Source: Pseudobdellovibrionaceae bacterium (GTDB lineage: Bacteria; Bdellovibrionota; Bdellovibrionia; Bdellovibrionales; JAGQZY01). From it: a DNA stretch of 64,000 nt. Below, piece by piece: positions 52,261 through 60,955 of this stretch. A program made the translations under genes and the position numbers. Location: positions 62,001 through 126,000 of the forward strand of contig JACKAL010000004.1 in the NCBI GenBank assembly GCA_020635085.1. The letters run 5' to 3'. Every line of letters begins with the position of its first letter. Positions within the stretch are counted from its first letter, which is position 1. The notes under the pieces were generated by a model. It saw only the letters and a list, made by a program, of their open reading frames with translations. It made no database searches and had not been told where the DNA came from.

Positions 52261-53007
52261 CTAAAATAAATCTAATTGATACTTTATGATGCTTAGTAAC
52301 GTGACGCAAGCCGTTTCAACTCGCAGTACCTGTTGACCCAATGAGACAGGGAAAAGGTTAATCTTTTTAAATGCTTCTACCTCTGGTTGTGAAAAACCAC
52401 CCTCGCTACCCACAAAAAGCCAAATATTTTCGCTATCTGTATTCACTGCAGGGAGCACCTGATGAAGAGGCTTTCCACCCTCTCCTTCATAAGCAAAAAT
52501 ACCCGATGCCTTAGAAGATTGGCTAAAAACTGCAAGAGTCTCTGTTAGCGTACCTACCTCAGCCATCTCCAGGAGCGTTCCCCGTCCCGTTTGTTGTGTG
52601 GCTCCTTGAATGATTTTTTGAAAACGCTTGGATTTCTCCTGCATCACTCCTTTTTGAGATTTAAAATAACTAAAATCAGAAACGAATGGCCATATTTTGT
52701 AAACACCCAATTCCACACTTTTTTCCACAACCGCTTCCAGCGTAGCCAGCTTCGGAACAGAAATAGCTAAATGAATGTACGGCTTTTTGAGTGGATCCAA
52801 TAAACGCTGTGAAATGACTTTTGCCACTGCTCGTTTGCGATCAACACCCACTATCTCTACCAAAAGGGCAAAGCCTGTGGGCGTGAGCACTTCAAATTGA
52901 GCACCAAGACCCTGGCGGCAAACGTCACAAATATGGTGAAAAATATCTCCCTCCAGAGAAACATGGTCGACTTTCTCCGAGGCTGAGGAAACCCAATAAC
53001 GTCTCAT
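52261..53007 (-). CDS. rsmE: 16S rRNA m3U1498 methyltransferase
   Basis: A 248-residue SPOUT-family methyltransferase. It begins MRRYWVSS, contains HIHHICDV-like FHHICDVCR near the N-terminus, and the trefoil-knot SAM site in IWLFVGSEGGFSQPEVEAF and SLGQQVLRVETACVTLLS. It methylates U1498 in 16S rRNA. Its start lies one base after the prmA stop, so the two are cotranscribed. Confidence 0.93.
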   Translation of the reverse strand: MRRYWVSSASEKVDHVSLEGDIFHHICDVCRQGLGAQFEVLTPTGFALLVEIVGVDRKRAVAKVISQRLLDPLKKPYIHLAISVPKLATLEAVVEKSVELGVYKIWPFVSDFSYFKSQKGVMQEKSKRFQKIIQGATQQTGRGTLLEMAEVGTLTETLAVFSQSSKASGIFAYEGEGGKPLHQVLPAVNTDSENIWLFVGSEGGFSQPEVEAFKKINLFPVSLGQQVLRVETACVTLLSIIKYQLDLF

Positions 53008-53008
53008 C

Positions 53009-53893
53009 TTATTGCTCTCCACATAGCCACACACCAACCCATTCGCCCAATTGCTGGCGTTCGCGAATTTGTAATGGCCAATCACTTAAAAAGTTCTTTA
53101 AGAACTCCTCTTCGTTTTCCTGCAAAATGCCGCTTAAAATAAGCTGTGTTTTTGTTCCGGCTAATGATCGAAACAAAGGTTTTAACTGTAGCAGAACAGA
53201 ATCAATAATGTTGGCCACAATCAAGTCACAATCTCCAAGAGACTCTTCTATCTGATCATGCCACTGCACAAACTGAACATGATTTTTTTCGAAATTTTCT
53301 TGAGAAACACGCTTACACTCGGGATCGATATCTGTACAATAAATTTTCTGAAAACCTAACTGCTCCATGAGTATAGCCAATATTCCCGTACCGGTTCCAA
53401 TATCCACGGCCATATTCTTAGGGTTATTCACGGCATATTTGCTAATAAGTTCGCTACACACGCGCGTTGTTTCATGGGTTCCTGTCCCAAACGCCATTCC
53501 TGGATCAATGTAAATCACATTTTGTGCTTCTGGAGGTGCTCTTCGCCAGCTGGGAACAATCCATGTTGAGGATGTTAATGGAAAAGGTTCAAAACCTTTT
53601 TTCCACTCTTCCATCCAATCTTTTTGTGCTTCTTCATTGAGGGTGATTTGCGTTTCAGGATAGCGTACCTTGAGCTCATCCATAATTTCTGAAGAACAAA
53701 CGGAAAAATAGGCAACAAGATGGATGTATTCAGATTCTATAATCTGTGGTGTAAATTGCAGATTGGTTTGTGCAAAATCGAGAGTCTCACTGACACCTTC
53801 GGCGCCAAGGGAAAACAACTGACCTGTAATGGCATCTTCTTGATCACGTTTGAGATGACGAATATGAAGTTCGTAATAATTATTTGTGCTCAC
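53009..53893 (-). CDS. prmA: Ribosomal protein L11 methyltransferase
   Basis: A 294-residue enzyme that trimethylates ribosomal protein L11. The substrate-binding N-terminal domain is followed by a Rossmann domain with IDPGMAFGTGTHETTRVC, VDIGTGTGILAILM and DLIVANIIDSVL. Typical length. It starts inside the end of the upstream gene with a four-base overlap and leads directly into rsmE, a common pairing of ribosome-modifying genes. Confidence 0.94.
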   Translation of the reverse strand: MSTNNYYELHIRHLKRDQEDAITGQLFSLGAEGVSETLDFAQTNLQFTPQIIESEYIHLVAYFSVCSSEIMDELKVRYPETQITLNEEAQKDWMEEWKKGFEPFPLTSSTWIVPSWRRAPPEAQNVIYIDPGMAFGTGTHETTRVCSELISKYAVNNPKNMAVDIGTGTGILAILMEQLGFQKIYCTDIDPECKRVSQENFEKNHVQFVQWHDQIEESLGDCDLIVANIIDSVLLQLKPLFRSLAGTKTQLILSGILQENEEEFLKNFLSDWPLQIRERQQLGEWVGVWLCGEQ

Positions 53894-54549
53894 TTTTTCT
53901 TGAGCGCTTTTTTCACCTTTTTCTTAGCCCGTTTGGCTTTGACTTTTTTCGCTGGCTGCTGCGTGCTATCTGGAGCTCGGGCTACAACTGTTGAGTTTGC
54001 AGGCTCCGCTCCTGTTTTCATTTCCATACTAGCGAGGTGGCGCTCCCCTTCTTGTATTAAGCTTTCTGCCTTACTCTCTTTGCCGAGTAAAGCCACTTTT
54101 TCTGCCAATGAAGGATTTTCTAAATTTTGCGCGGTTTTTTCGATTACAGGAGCCGAGCGTATGGTCGATAAATCAAGACGATCACCGATCATGATCGCTT
54201 CATAATCGAGAATAGGGCGCTCGTCCATCGACTCAAAACTCACAATGCGTCCCACACTAATTTTTTCTTCAGAATAAATAATTTCCAAAGTTCCTACTTT
54301 AATACGTAAATCGCCAATTGATGTATTTTTCAGAGGATCATGCACCGGTAGACGTCGAAGAGCATCGACAAGGAGACCTTTCTTTAGTCCCAAATTTTTC
54401 CCACCATTAATAAAATAATTTTTATATATTTTTTCTTTTTTTGAAAGTGCGGTATTTTTGCGTACTTCGATCACCACGGCCTCCACATCGGCCCGTACCT
54501 CGACAACTGAGAATAAAATAAAAAGAACATATAAACCTAATGTTTTCAT
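53890..54549 (-). CDS. Exported protein with basic C-terminal tail
   Basis: A 219-residue protein with a signal peptide (TLGLYVLFILFSVVEVRA). The mature domain (about residues 25-120) has LGLKKGLLVDALRRLPVHDP and GTLEIIYSEEKISVGRIVSF, and resembles short stretches in flagellar FlgT-like or curli-related exported proteins, but I cannot assign a family. From residue 190 the chain is Lys/Ala-rich (PAKKVKAKRAKKKVKKALKKK). ATG 54549 is preferred (AAGGAAG upstream) over GTG 54555. The basic tail on an exported protein is unusual. Confidence 0.62.
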   Translation of the reverse strand: MKTLGLYVLFILFSVVEVRADVEAVVIEVRKNTALSKKEKIYKNYFINGGKNLGLKKGLLVDALRRLPVHDPLKNTSIGDLRIKVGTLEIIYSEEKISVGRIVSFESMDERPILDYEAIMIGDRLDLSTIRSAPVIEKTAQNLENPSLAEKVALLGKESKAESLIQEGERHLASMEMKTGAEPANSTVVARAPDSTQQPAKKVKAKRAKKKVKKALKKK

Positions 54550-54702
54550 GAACACCTTCCTTAGATGTCGCTATTTCCAAATAATGAAAATAGGGTTCAT
54601 GTACATTTCGGATCATATTGAGATAAAATTAACGGACCAAGGACTAGGGTGTATCCGCTTAATATAAGAATATTTACTTTATTGCTTCACTGAGTACAGA
54701 AA

Positions 54703-55236
54703 TTAAAGTCCTTGCTCTTTTGTTTTTTCACTAGGAAGAGTGACGGCCACGCCTGTCTCCACAGCTTTACTTTTTATGGAACTCGGATTGTGAGTTACAA
54801 CACGCTGTTGAAGTTTTGTAAAAATCGGCTCGCGAATTTCGAGTTTGTTATCCTGAAGAACACACTGGCGGCCAATTTTATCAGTTACATTGATAACAAC
54901 TGGTGCCTTTACATTTGCTGTCATCTGGGTTGGATCTTCTGGAATAGTAATTATACAAAAAGATCTAAGAGGAGATATCGTGTCGGCGTGAAGCCCTTTA
55001 AGATCTCCCTTGGTAAGATTCATGGAAAAGCTTTCTAAGAATAGCTCTGGTTCCAAAACGGGAAAAGCAATGCTCGGCTCATCGCAACTTTGTAGCCAAG
55101 CAAAAATCTCATCTGTTGGATCATCCAACAACACAAAGCGATTTAAATCCGAAAATCCCAGTAACCCCTCTGGAAAATTCAGAATATCTTCGCCCGTGAC
55201 TTTGATATTCCCGAATCTAGACGTTTGAATGTCCAT
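54703..55236 (-). CDS. fliW: Flagellar assembly factor FliW
   Basis: A 177-residue FliW, which binds CsrA and flagellin and couples flagellin translation to secretion. The start MDIQTSRFGNIKV, then ILNFPEGLLGFSDLNRFVLLDD and the block around AWLQSCDEPSIAFPVLEPELF match the family. The frame is open to 55329, but 55236 carries the known N-terminus. It lies 187 bp downstream of csrA, the usual partner. Confidence 0.93.
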   Translation of the reverse strand: MDIQTSRFGNIKVTGEDILNFPEGLLGFSDLNRFVLLDDPTDEIFAWLQSCDEPSIAFPVLEPELFLESFSMNLTKGDLKGLHADTISPLRSFCIITIPEDPTQMTANVKAPVVINVTDKIGRQCVLQDNKLEIREPIFTKLQQRVVTHNPSSIKSKAVETGVAVTLPSEKTKEQGL

Positions 55237-55423
55237 TCTTAATCCCCCCAAAAACCCTGTCTCTTTTTGACAACACAAAAAAGATTCATGGTTAATGAAA
55301 TAGTAGTATTTCTGATAAATGGAATTCAAGTAGAATTTAAGCGCGCCGCCTAGACTAAAAGATAGGCCACCTAGACCATTTAAGATTTATGCGTCATGTC
55401 GAATTCTTTGCCAAATCTGAGGC

Positions 55424-55657
55424 TTATTTGCTGTCGCGGAGCATTTTTGCAACAGACTGGGCTTTATCAGAAGTCGCAGAAACGGACTGTTTGTTTTGTT
55501 CTTGAATGGACAAATACACTTCTTCACGATGGATCTTCGTGTCTTTTGGGGCCTCAATGCCGAGACGCACCTGTTTGCCTTTAATTTGAACCACGCGGAT
55601 TTTAATGTGGTCGTCGATGGCGATACTTTCCCCAATTTTTCGTGTGAGAACTAACAT
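55424..55657 (-). CDS. csrA: Carbon storage regulator CsrA
   Basis: A 77-residue RNA-binding translational regulator. The fold MLVLTRKIGESIAIDDHIKIRVVQIKGKQVRLGIEAPKD is complete, with Leu4, Arg6 and the Arg44-type RNA-contact region (here HREEVY). The C-terminal tail is about 15 residues longer than in E. coli CsrA, as in other FliW-containing bacteria, where FliW binds this region. AAGGAG lies ten bases upstream. It follows flgL by about 100 bp. Confidence 0.95.
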   Translation of the reverse strand: MLVLTRKIGESIAIDDHIKIRVVQIKGKQVRLGIEAPKDTKIHREEVYLSIQEQNKQSVSATSDKAQSVAKMLRDSK

Positions 55658-55763
55658 TCTTCAAGCTCCTTCAACATCCTGGTCAAAGCCTGCTTGCGTA
55701 AGGCGATTTCTGATTTGCTTCCCTACGCTATTGCCCGGATAAAACTATTCTTTGCTAATCGCC

Positions 55764-56792
55764 TTACCTGAGAAAGTCAAGAAGACTTGTCTGCATCATC
55801 TTCCCAGAAGTTGTAAGCGAGGCCTGCAACTGGTTCTGAGTGCGACTTAAATTGTTCACAAGCTCGTACATATCCACATCTTCCATCTCGGATTGGTACG
55901 CTTTTGCGTCCACATTCATCTTTTGTAAAGTTTCCAAACCTGTATTGAGTGAAGAAATTCTAGAGCCCAGCTCCCCGCGTGCCATATTGATTTGATTAAA
56001 GGCATTGTCGAGAGAATCTAAGGAGAATTGCACCATTCGCTTATCGTTGGCATTCAAGGCCACTTCCAAATCGCGAAGAGTTTCAAAGATATTTGTCGAA
56101 CGATGCCCCCAAACACCTTGTTCTTTGGAAACAAGTGTTTGATTTTGTGCGGCCATTGACGACTCCACCGAAGCAGGTCCGCGTACTTCCACCGTGGTGT
56201 TCCCATCTTCCATAACTTTATCAGGCGGAATGATCTGGTTCAGTTTTCTTCCTAAAAAGATCACACTTCCCGGCATGTTCATTTTAACATAAGAGCCTTT
56301 GTCGATCTCCACTTCCACTTCGCCGTCATCGCCAAAATAGGTTCCCGTCATATCAAACGGTGTTTGCGTACTCCTGTAACCACCAAATAAATAACGATCA
56401 CCAAAACGTTTATTGGCAATATTTACTGTTTGCTCATAGAGTTGACGAATTTCTGAGGCGGCAATACGACGAGTCTCAGGCCCATTCGCAGCATCGTCAG
56501 CTTGGTCGATTGCCAATTCTTTTGCACGAACTAAAATATCACCCAATTGCCCGAGAGACTGCTCTGAGAATTCAATAAATTCTTTTGCCGATAAAATGTT
56601 ACGCTTGAACTGATCAAAACCTACCATCTCGGTACGCGACTCTAAAATACGTGCCGCTGCGAGAGGGTTATCTGATGGCTTATTGATGCTTTTTTGCGTC
56701 GCCGCTTGGTTTTGAAAACTCAAAAGCTCGGTGCGGTTTTTGTTCATGTTATGAAGAGCATTATTGTAGTTCATTTTATCGGCAACACGCAT
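55764..56792 (-). CDS. flgL: Flagellar hook-filament junction protein FlgL
   Basis: A 342-residue flagellin-like junction protein. The N-terminal coiled coil (MRVADKMNYNNALHNMNKNRTELLSFQNQAATQKSINKPSDNPLAAARIL, seen as the usual KPSDNP signature) and the C-terminal helix (NQLQASLTTSGKMMQTSLLDFLR) are conserved. The middle domain carries VRGPASVESSMAAQN at residues 203-217, shared with FlgI and FlgH. It connects hook to filament after export through the flagellar type III system. It starts two bases after flgK. Confidence 0.92.
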   Translation of the reverse strand: MRVADKMNYNNALHNMNKNRTELLSFQNQAATQKSINKPSDNPLAAARILESRTEMVGFDQFKRNILSAKEFIEFSEQSLGQLGDILVRAKELAIDQADDAANGPETRRIAASEIRQLYEQTVNIANKRFGDRYLFGGYRSTQTPFDMTGTYFGDDGEVEVEIDKGSYVKMNMPGSVIFLGRKLNQIIPPDKVMEDGNTTVEVRGPASVESSMAAQNQTLVSKEQGVWGHRSTNIFETLRDLEVALNANDKRMVQFSLDSLDNAFNQINMARGELGSRISSLNTGLETLQKMNVDAKAYQSEMEDVDMYELVNNLSRTQNQLQASLTTSGKMMQTSLLDFLR

Positions 56793-56794
56793 TC

Positions 56795-58228
56795 TTAATA
56801 CCTCTTAATATTCAACACCGTATCCAGCATCTCATCTGCGGTGCGGATAATACGGGCTGAGGCATCAAACTGCTTTTGCCACTCAATCATGTTGGCCACT
56901 TCTTCATCGATGTTTACACCACTCATACTTTCACGGAAATTTTCAAGTTGGCGAACAACCCCCTCTTGAGTTTCTAAAAGATGATTGGCTTTTTGTGTAC
57001 GTAAACCGAGCTCTGCCACCATGCCATTGTAATATTCGTCTAAAGAGACAGAGCCATCTTTTAAAGATTTCGTGTGTTGAAGATCGCTAATCATATTCGC
57101 GATACGATTATCACCAGGACGATCGGGATCCATACCAGCCACGATGTGACCCACATCACCTAGAACTTCGGCGTTCACACGAATACGCTCAGACGCACCG
57201 GTTTGCTGTTCGATAGGATCGAAGAGCGTGATCCCTTTTTGATTGTAAGCAGTAAACCCTTGTGTATGCAGATCGTTCACGCGACTAGCGAGTTCATAGG
57301 CAACCATATCGATATTATCTTGAAATTCTTTAACATCGCTATCACGCGCTTGTAGGACACCACCCAGTTTTCCGCCTTTAACCAAATCAGTCACTACCAG
57401 AGGTTGTGCGTGTTCGTGTTGGTGATAAATCACATCATAATCACCTTCACGCTTATTGCCATTTTTAGGAGTGGCAAGAGCTTCCAACTGTCGTGCCTCG
57501 GTTCCCGTAACCAGAATGGCATTGCCACCCATACTGATCGTTACCGTGCGATCTTCACCTTCTGCCCACTTGATATCTGTCAATTGTCCTAGTTTTTTGA
57601 TCAAAAGATCTCGGCGATCTCGCTCATCGTTGGCATAACCACCACTGATCTCTACTTTCTGAACTTGGCCGTTCAGAGTCGCAAGCTCTTGTGTAATGGT
57701 ATTGATTTCGTTAACCGTAATTGCTACTTCGGTGTTCGTATCACCGCGAAGATCGGCTAACTGCTCATTCACCCGATTAAAATCGCGAGTAAGAAGATCG
57801 GCACTTTCTTTAACTGCAATACGCATTGCCATGCTCTCGGGATTCGTCGAAAGTTCACGATAGGCATTAAAGAATTTAGCCATGGTAAAATTGAGACCTT
57901 CTGTCGATTGCTCGTTATACACTTGCTCCAAACGTCCAAGACTACGTGCGCGTCCCTCAAGAAACCCCATCTGTGAGGTCTCATTAGCAATTTGTTTTTC
58001 AAGATAGGGGTTATTCACACGCTGTACACTAGCGGCGCGTGCACCAGTACCGACACGCATTTTTCCTGAACCGTATGGGAAATTAGTAAAAGTTTCAGTT
58101 TTTTGTCGGCTATACCCTTCGGTATTTTTATTAGCAATGTTATGAGAAATGGTATGAAGAGCCGTCTGGCTATTCATCATGGCCCTTTGCCCCACTCCCA
58201 TTGAGGAGGAAATTCTCGATGCCGACAT
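56795..58228 (-). CDS. flgK: Flagellar hook-filament junction protein FlgK
   Basis: A 477-residue hook-associated protein 1. The N-terminal signature is GVGQRAMMNSQTALHTISHNIANKNTEGYSRQ, and the C-terminus (VNIDEEVANMIEWQKQFDASARIIRTADEMLDTVLNI) is the usual D0 helix. It is exported through the flagellar system and sits between hook and FlgL. FlgN, its chaperone, is encoded just upstream. Confidence 0.93.
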   Translation of the reverse strand: MSASRISSSMGVGQRAMMNSQTALHTISHNIANKNTEGYSRQKTETFTNFPYGSGKMRVGTGARAASVQRVNNPYLEKQIANETSQMGFLEGRARSLGRLEQVYNEQSTEGLNFTMAKFFNAYRELSTNPESMAMRIAVKESADLLTRDFNRVNEQLADLRGDTNTEVAITVNEINTITQELATLNGQVQKVEISGGYANDERDRRDLLIKKLGQLTDIKWAEGEDRTVTISMGGNAILVTGTEARQLEALATPKNGNKREGDYDVIYHQHEHAQPLVVTDLVKGGKLGGVLQARDSDVKEFQDNIDMVAYELASRVNDLHTQGFTAYNQKGITLFDPIEQQTGASERIRVNAEVLGDVGHIVAGMDPDRPGDNRIANMISDLQHTKSLKDGSVSLDEYYNGMVAELGLRTQKANHLLETQEGVVRQLENFRESMSGVNIDEEVANMIEWQKQFDASARIIRTADEMLDTVLNIKRY

Positions 58229-58250
58229 CCTGTCCCTTCGAAGCTTATCC

Positions 58251-58757
58251 TTAAGCTTCTTTACTCATTAATCGACCGGAAAGCTTTTCCGATGATTCGT
58301 TCTTCTTACCTTTTTTCTGATACACAGAGTCTTTTACAATATCTTCTCTGATGGCGTTCATAGCTCCGCTCACATGAGCAAGCGCTGATTGAATCAAAAC
58401 TTCATTTTCTTTATTCATGGCGTGCGTTTTTTCGATAAGCATATTAAGCACTTTACGTAAGCGCAAAAGGTGTACTCGCTTTTCACCCTCTAAACGCAAA
58501 GCCAATGTAACCAAACGAGGCGTACTTCCTGTTTCTACCTCGGGACACATTTCTTTTGCAATGGTAGACCATTCCACTTCCATTTTTTTGATACGCACGA
58601 TGAGTTTTGTTTTTGTTTCATTCAACGCGGAAAGGGCGCCCACATCTGCTTGGATGAGAGCATTATGCTCACTGCGCACAACACAAAAGAGTGTACGGTA
58701 AACAACGACAAGTTGCTGAAGCTGTTGAATGAGGTCTTCTATTCGCGCCGTGCTCAA
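58251..58757 (-). CDS. flgN: Flagellar export chaperone FlgN
   Basis: A 168-residue, mostly helical protein with the FlgN pattern of two long helices (LIQQLQQLVVVYRTLFCVVRSEHNALIQADVGALSALNETKTKLI) and a position between flgM and flgK. FlgN binds the C-termini of FlgK and FlgL and delivers them for export. Sequence conservation in this family is low, so context weighs heavily. The tail after residue 150 is Lys/Ser-rich. Confidence 0.82.
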   Translation of the reverse strand: MSTARIEDLIQQLQQLVVVYRTLFCVVRSEHNALIQADVGALSALNETKTKLIVRIKKMEVEWSTIAKEMCPEVETGSTPRLVTLALRLEGEKRVHLLRLRKVLNMLIEKTHAMNKENEVLIQSALAHVSGAMNAIREDIVKDSVYQKKGKKNESSEKLSGRLMSKEA

Positions 58758-58767
58758 GCATTACTCC

Positions 58768-59079
58768 TTACGAAGAGGAAGTCATCAAGTGTTCATTAAC
58801 GAGTTTATCGGCAATTTGATCTGCATCAATTTTGTAATCACCGCCATCGATCATTTTTTGTAAACGAGCTATCTTTGCTTCGTCGACATTATCTTGCTTT
58901 GCAAGCTCCGTTGCTTTTTGAATTTGTCGTGCACGATCTGAAACATTAACTTGTGCCGCCTCTTTCATTTGGTGAGTTGATGCTTTTTCACGAACACTTG
59001 CAGAATCTTTTCCCATTCGTGTATCGCGAATAAGTTGATCCTGTAACATGGGCTGCGCCGCTTTGGGATTGATTTTCAT
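58768..59079 (-). CDS. flgM: Anti-sigma-28 factor FlgM
   Basis: A 103-residue FlgM that holds the flagellar sigma factor FliA until the hook is complete and FlgM is exported. The C-terminal sigma-binding half reads VNVSDRARQIQKATELAKQDNVDEAKIARLQKMIDGGDYKIDADQIADKLVNE. The start at 59079 has AAGGAGG upstream; a longer frame to 59130 would extend into the leader. It heads the flgM-flgN-flgK-flgL group. Confidence 0.93.
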   Translation of the reverse strand: MKINPKAAQPMLQDQLIRDTRMGKDSASVREKASTHQMKEAAQVNVSDRARQIQKATELAKQDNVDEAKIARLQKMIDGGDYKIDADQIADKLVNEHLMTSSS

Positions 59080-59176
59080 CCGATCCTCCTTGATTCTCTT
59101 TCCTTTAATTAGTGTAGCATAATGAAACACTTTTTTTTCAACATATTCTCGAGACCCAGCCTTGGGTCTGCCGCAT

Positions 59177-59285
59177 CTAGACTAACCTTGTGGGCAATAT
59201 TGTCCCTAGTTAGGGAAGAGGGTATTGAGCCAGATAGGATTACGCGAAAGTTCCCCCATCCTGACACGAGTACCTATTAGTCTAG
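59177..59285. repeat. CTAG-ended inverted repeat after flgJ
   Basis: CTAGACTAA (59177-59185) and TTAGTCTAG (59277-59285) are exact inverted repeats 109 bp apart at their outer ends. The right end contains the TAG stop of flgJ. A further hairpin AGACCCA-GCCT-TGGGTCT lies just outside at 59152-59169. The stretch separates the flgF-to-flgJ group from flgM. Confidence 0.55.
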
Positions 59286-59629
59286 CGTTCGTCTTCCCCG
59301 CCAATTTTCTTTTTTTCTACTGGTGCTTGCTGTTGAACATATCTCGAGTACTGACTTGGAATAATTTTCTCTTTGAGCTCTTTGTAGATTAAATCTGCTA
59401 AACCATTACCACCATTATCTACCCATTTTTCGGCGTATTGGCTATAAAGTTCATCTTGATAGATTTTTTCCGCCATAGACGGTTTAGTCACTTCGCTATG
59501 CTCCACCGTCTTGCGCATGGCGCGCATCATTTCTCCTAGAAACTGTTGCTCATACATCTTCGCAGCTTGGCGAAGTTGCGTGTCGAGATCATTTTGTATG
59601 GGTTGTGGTTTGACTGATTTGATATCCAT
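59282..59629 (-). CDS. flgJ: Rod-binding protein FlgJ (short form without muramidase)
   Basis: A 115-residue protein matching the rod-binding N-terminal domain of FlgJ: LRQAAKMYEQQFLGEMMRAMRKTVEH and YSQYAEKWVDNGGNGLADLIYKEL. The muramidase half found in enteric FlgJ is absent, as in many other phyla. It acts as a cap or scaffold during rod assembly. MDIKSVKPQ at 59629 is the likely start, though an ATG at 59692 would add 21 residues. Its TAG stop is supplied by the inverted repeat at 59177-59285. It follows flgI after about 200 bp of non-coding leader. Confidence 0.85.
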   Translation of the reverse strand: MDIKSVKPQPIQNDLDTQLRQAAKMYEQQFLGEMMRAMRKTVEHSEVTKPSMAEKIYQDELYSQYAEKWVDNGGNGLADLIYKELKEKIIPSQYSRYVQQQAPVEKKKIGGEDER

Positions 59630-59830
59630 AAAAAAATAGGGGGTCAGAGCTAGCGCGCATCTTGCGCCTTTCAGTTTTGAGTTCTGATCCATCCTTGGCC
59701 CAATAACCCATCCCTGTCACTCACCTGCTCGTGAGAACCATCCTTGGTTTCTCTAACTCCTCTTCTCCCCCCCTGAAGCTTGCGCTTCAAATTTAATGTT
59801 AAGACTTTTTTAAAATAATTCGAGAACTTT
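59630..59830 (-). other. Leader region between flgI and flgJ
   Basis: About 200 bp without a supported gene. On the coding strand it contains CCAAGGATGG twice (complement of 59689-59698 and 59738-59747), and TGAAGC-GCAA-GCTTCA, a stem with a GNRA-type loop, close to the flgI stop. It may be a structured leader for flgJ or a processed intergenic segment. Confidence 0.45.
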
Positions 59831-60955
59831 TTATAAAATTTCAAGCTCCCCTTGTAAAGCACCGGAAGCCTTGATGTTTTGTAAAATGATGATCAGGTCC
59901 TTTGGAGAGACCCCCATCTGATTTAGACTTTGTACTAACTCACCAACACTTACCGATTCTTTCAAAATTTTCACATGATCGTTCTTAGCAAACCCGCTCC
60001 CTGGCTTCGGTGGCATGTTTTCGGAAGCCAGTGAACTCTCCACACTCGCCGGTCCACGACTCTCAACAGAACCCGCAGCCGCTGGCTTCTCCTCTTCGGG
60101 TTGCGCTTGTTTCTTTCCACCCACTTTAAGAGAAATATCACCATGACTGATCGCTACTGAACTAATACGTACATTTTCACCAATGATAACTGTTCCGGTC
60201 TTTTCATTTACAACCACCTTGGCGTGCGTATCAGGCTCTACATCAAGAGATTCTATATTGGCCAAGAGCTCGACACCTTTCCCTTCATAAGAGAAGGGAA
60301 CGACGATATCGATCGTCGCTGGATCAACGGCAGTTGCATATTGTCCACCTAAATCCATGTTCACTGTATGTGAAACTCGTACTGCTGTTGTAATATCAGG
60401 GTTATGTAGTGTTAAGCGATACATTTTGCGGTTGCCGAAACTATCTTGCTGGACATCTTTTTCAATGATGGCACCGCCTGAAACATAACCCACTGTTGAA
60501 TGCACACTTTTACCAGAGCCTTTACCAATAATCACCGGTCCTTGTGCAACAGCGTAAATATTTTGATCCGCTCCTCTAAGAGGCGTTTGCACGATGGTCC
60601 CCCCCTCGAGACTACCGGCATCACCGATAGAGTTCACTGTAATATCTAATTTGTTTCCCGCTCGCGCAAACGGTGGAAGTGTGGCCGTGATAAGAACAGC
60701 GGCAACGTTTTTCTTTGCCACTTCGCTATCTTCGACTTTCATGCCCAATTTTTCGAGCATGCGCTTCATACTTTTATTAGTAAACTCCGATTTACTATCG
60801 CCTGTTCCTTTAAGACCTACCACTAAACCATAGCCAATGAGTTGATTGTCACGAACCCCTCTGATATTGGCGATATCTTTCAGACGAACAGCCCATACAT
60901 CTACGCAAAATAAGAAAATAATAAAACTTAAGCTTCCTCTCTGTGCGTATTTCAT
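59831..60955 (-). CDS. flgI: Flagellar P-ring protein FlgI
   Basis: A 374-residue P-ring protein with a signal peptide ending VDVWA and the family start VRLKDIANIRGVRDNQLIGYGLVVGL. Further blocks are KNVAAVLITATLPPFARAG, GDAGSLEGGTIVQTPL and the C-terminal GVSPKDLIIILQNIKASGALQGELEI. Between residues 280 and 325 there is an Ala/Glu/Pro-rich insert containing SRGPASVESSLASEN (residues 299-313). It forms the ring around the rod in the peptidoglycan. It overlaps flgH by four bases. Confidence 0.95.
   Translation of the reverse strand: MKYAQRGSLSFIIFLFCVDVWAVRLKDIANIRGVRDNQLIGYGLVVGLKGTGDSKSEFTNKSMKRMLEKLGMKVEDSEVAKKNVAAVLITATLPPFARAGNKLDITVNSIGDAGSLEGGTIVQTPLRGADQNIYAVAQGPVIIGKGSGKSVHSTVGYVSGGAIIEKDVQQDSFGNRKMYRLTLHNPDITTAVRVSHTVNMDLGGQYATAVDPATIDIVVPFSYEGKGVELLANIESLDVEPDTHAKVVVNEKTGTVIIGENVRISSVAISHGDISLKVGGKKQAQPEEEKPAAAGSVESRGPASVESSLASENMPPKPGSGFAKNDHVKILKESVSVGELVQSLNQMGVSPKDLIIILQNIKASGALQGELEIL

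Noticed and set aside
59671..59862. A 63-codon minus-strand frame across the flgI-flgJ leader
   Set aside because: It overlaps the flgI end in another frame and has no recognisable product.
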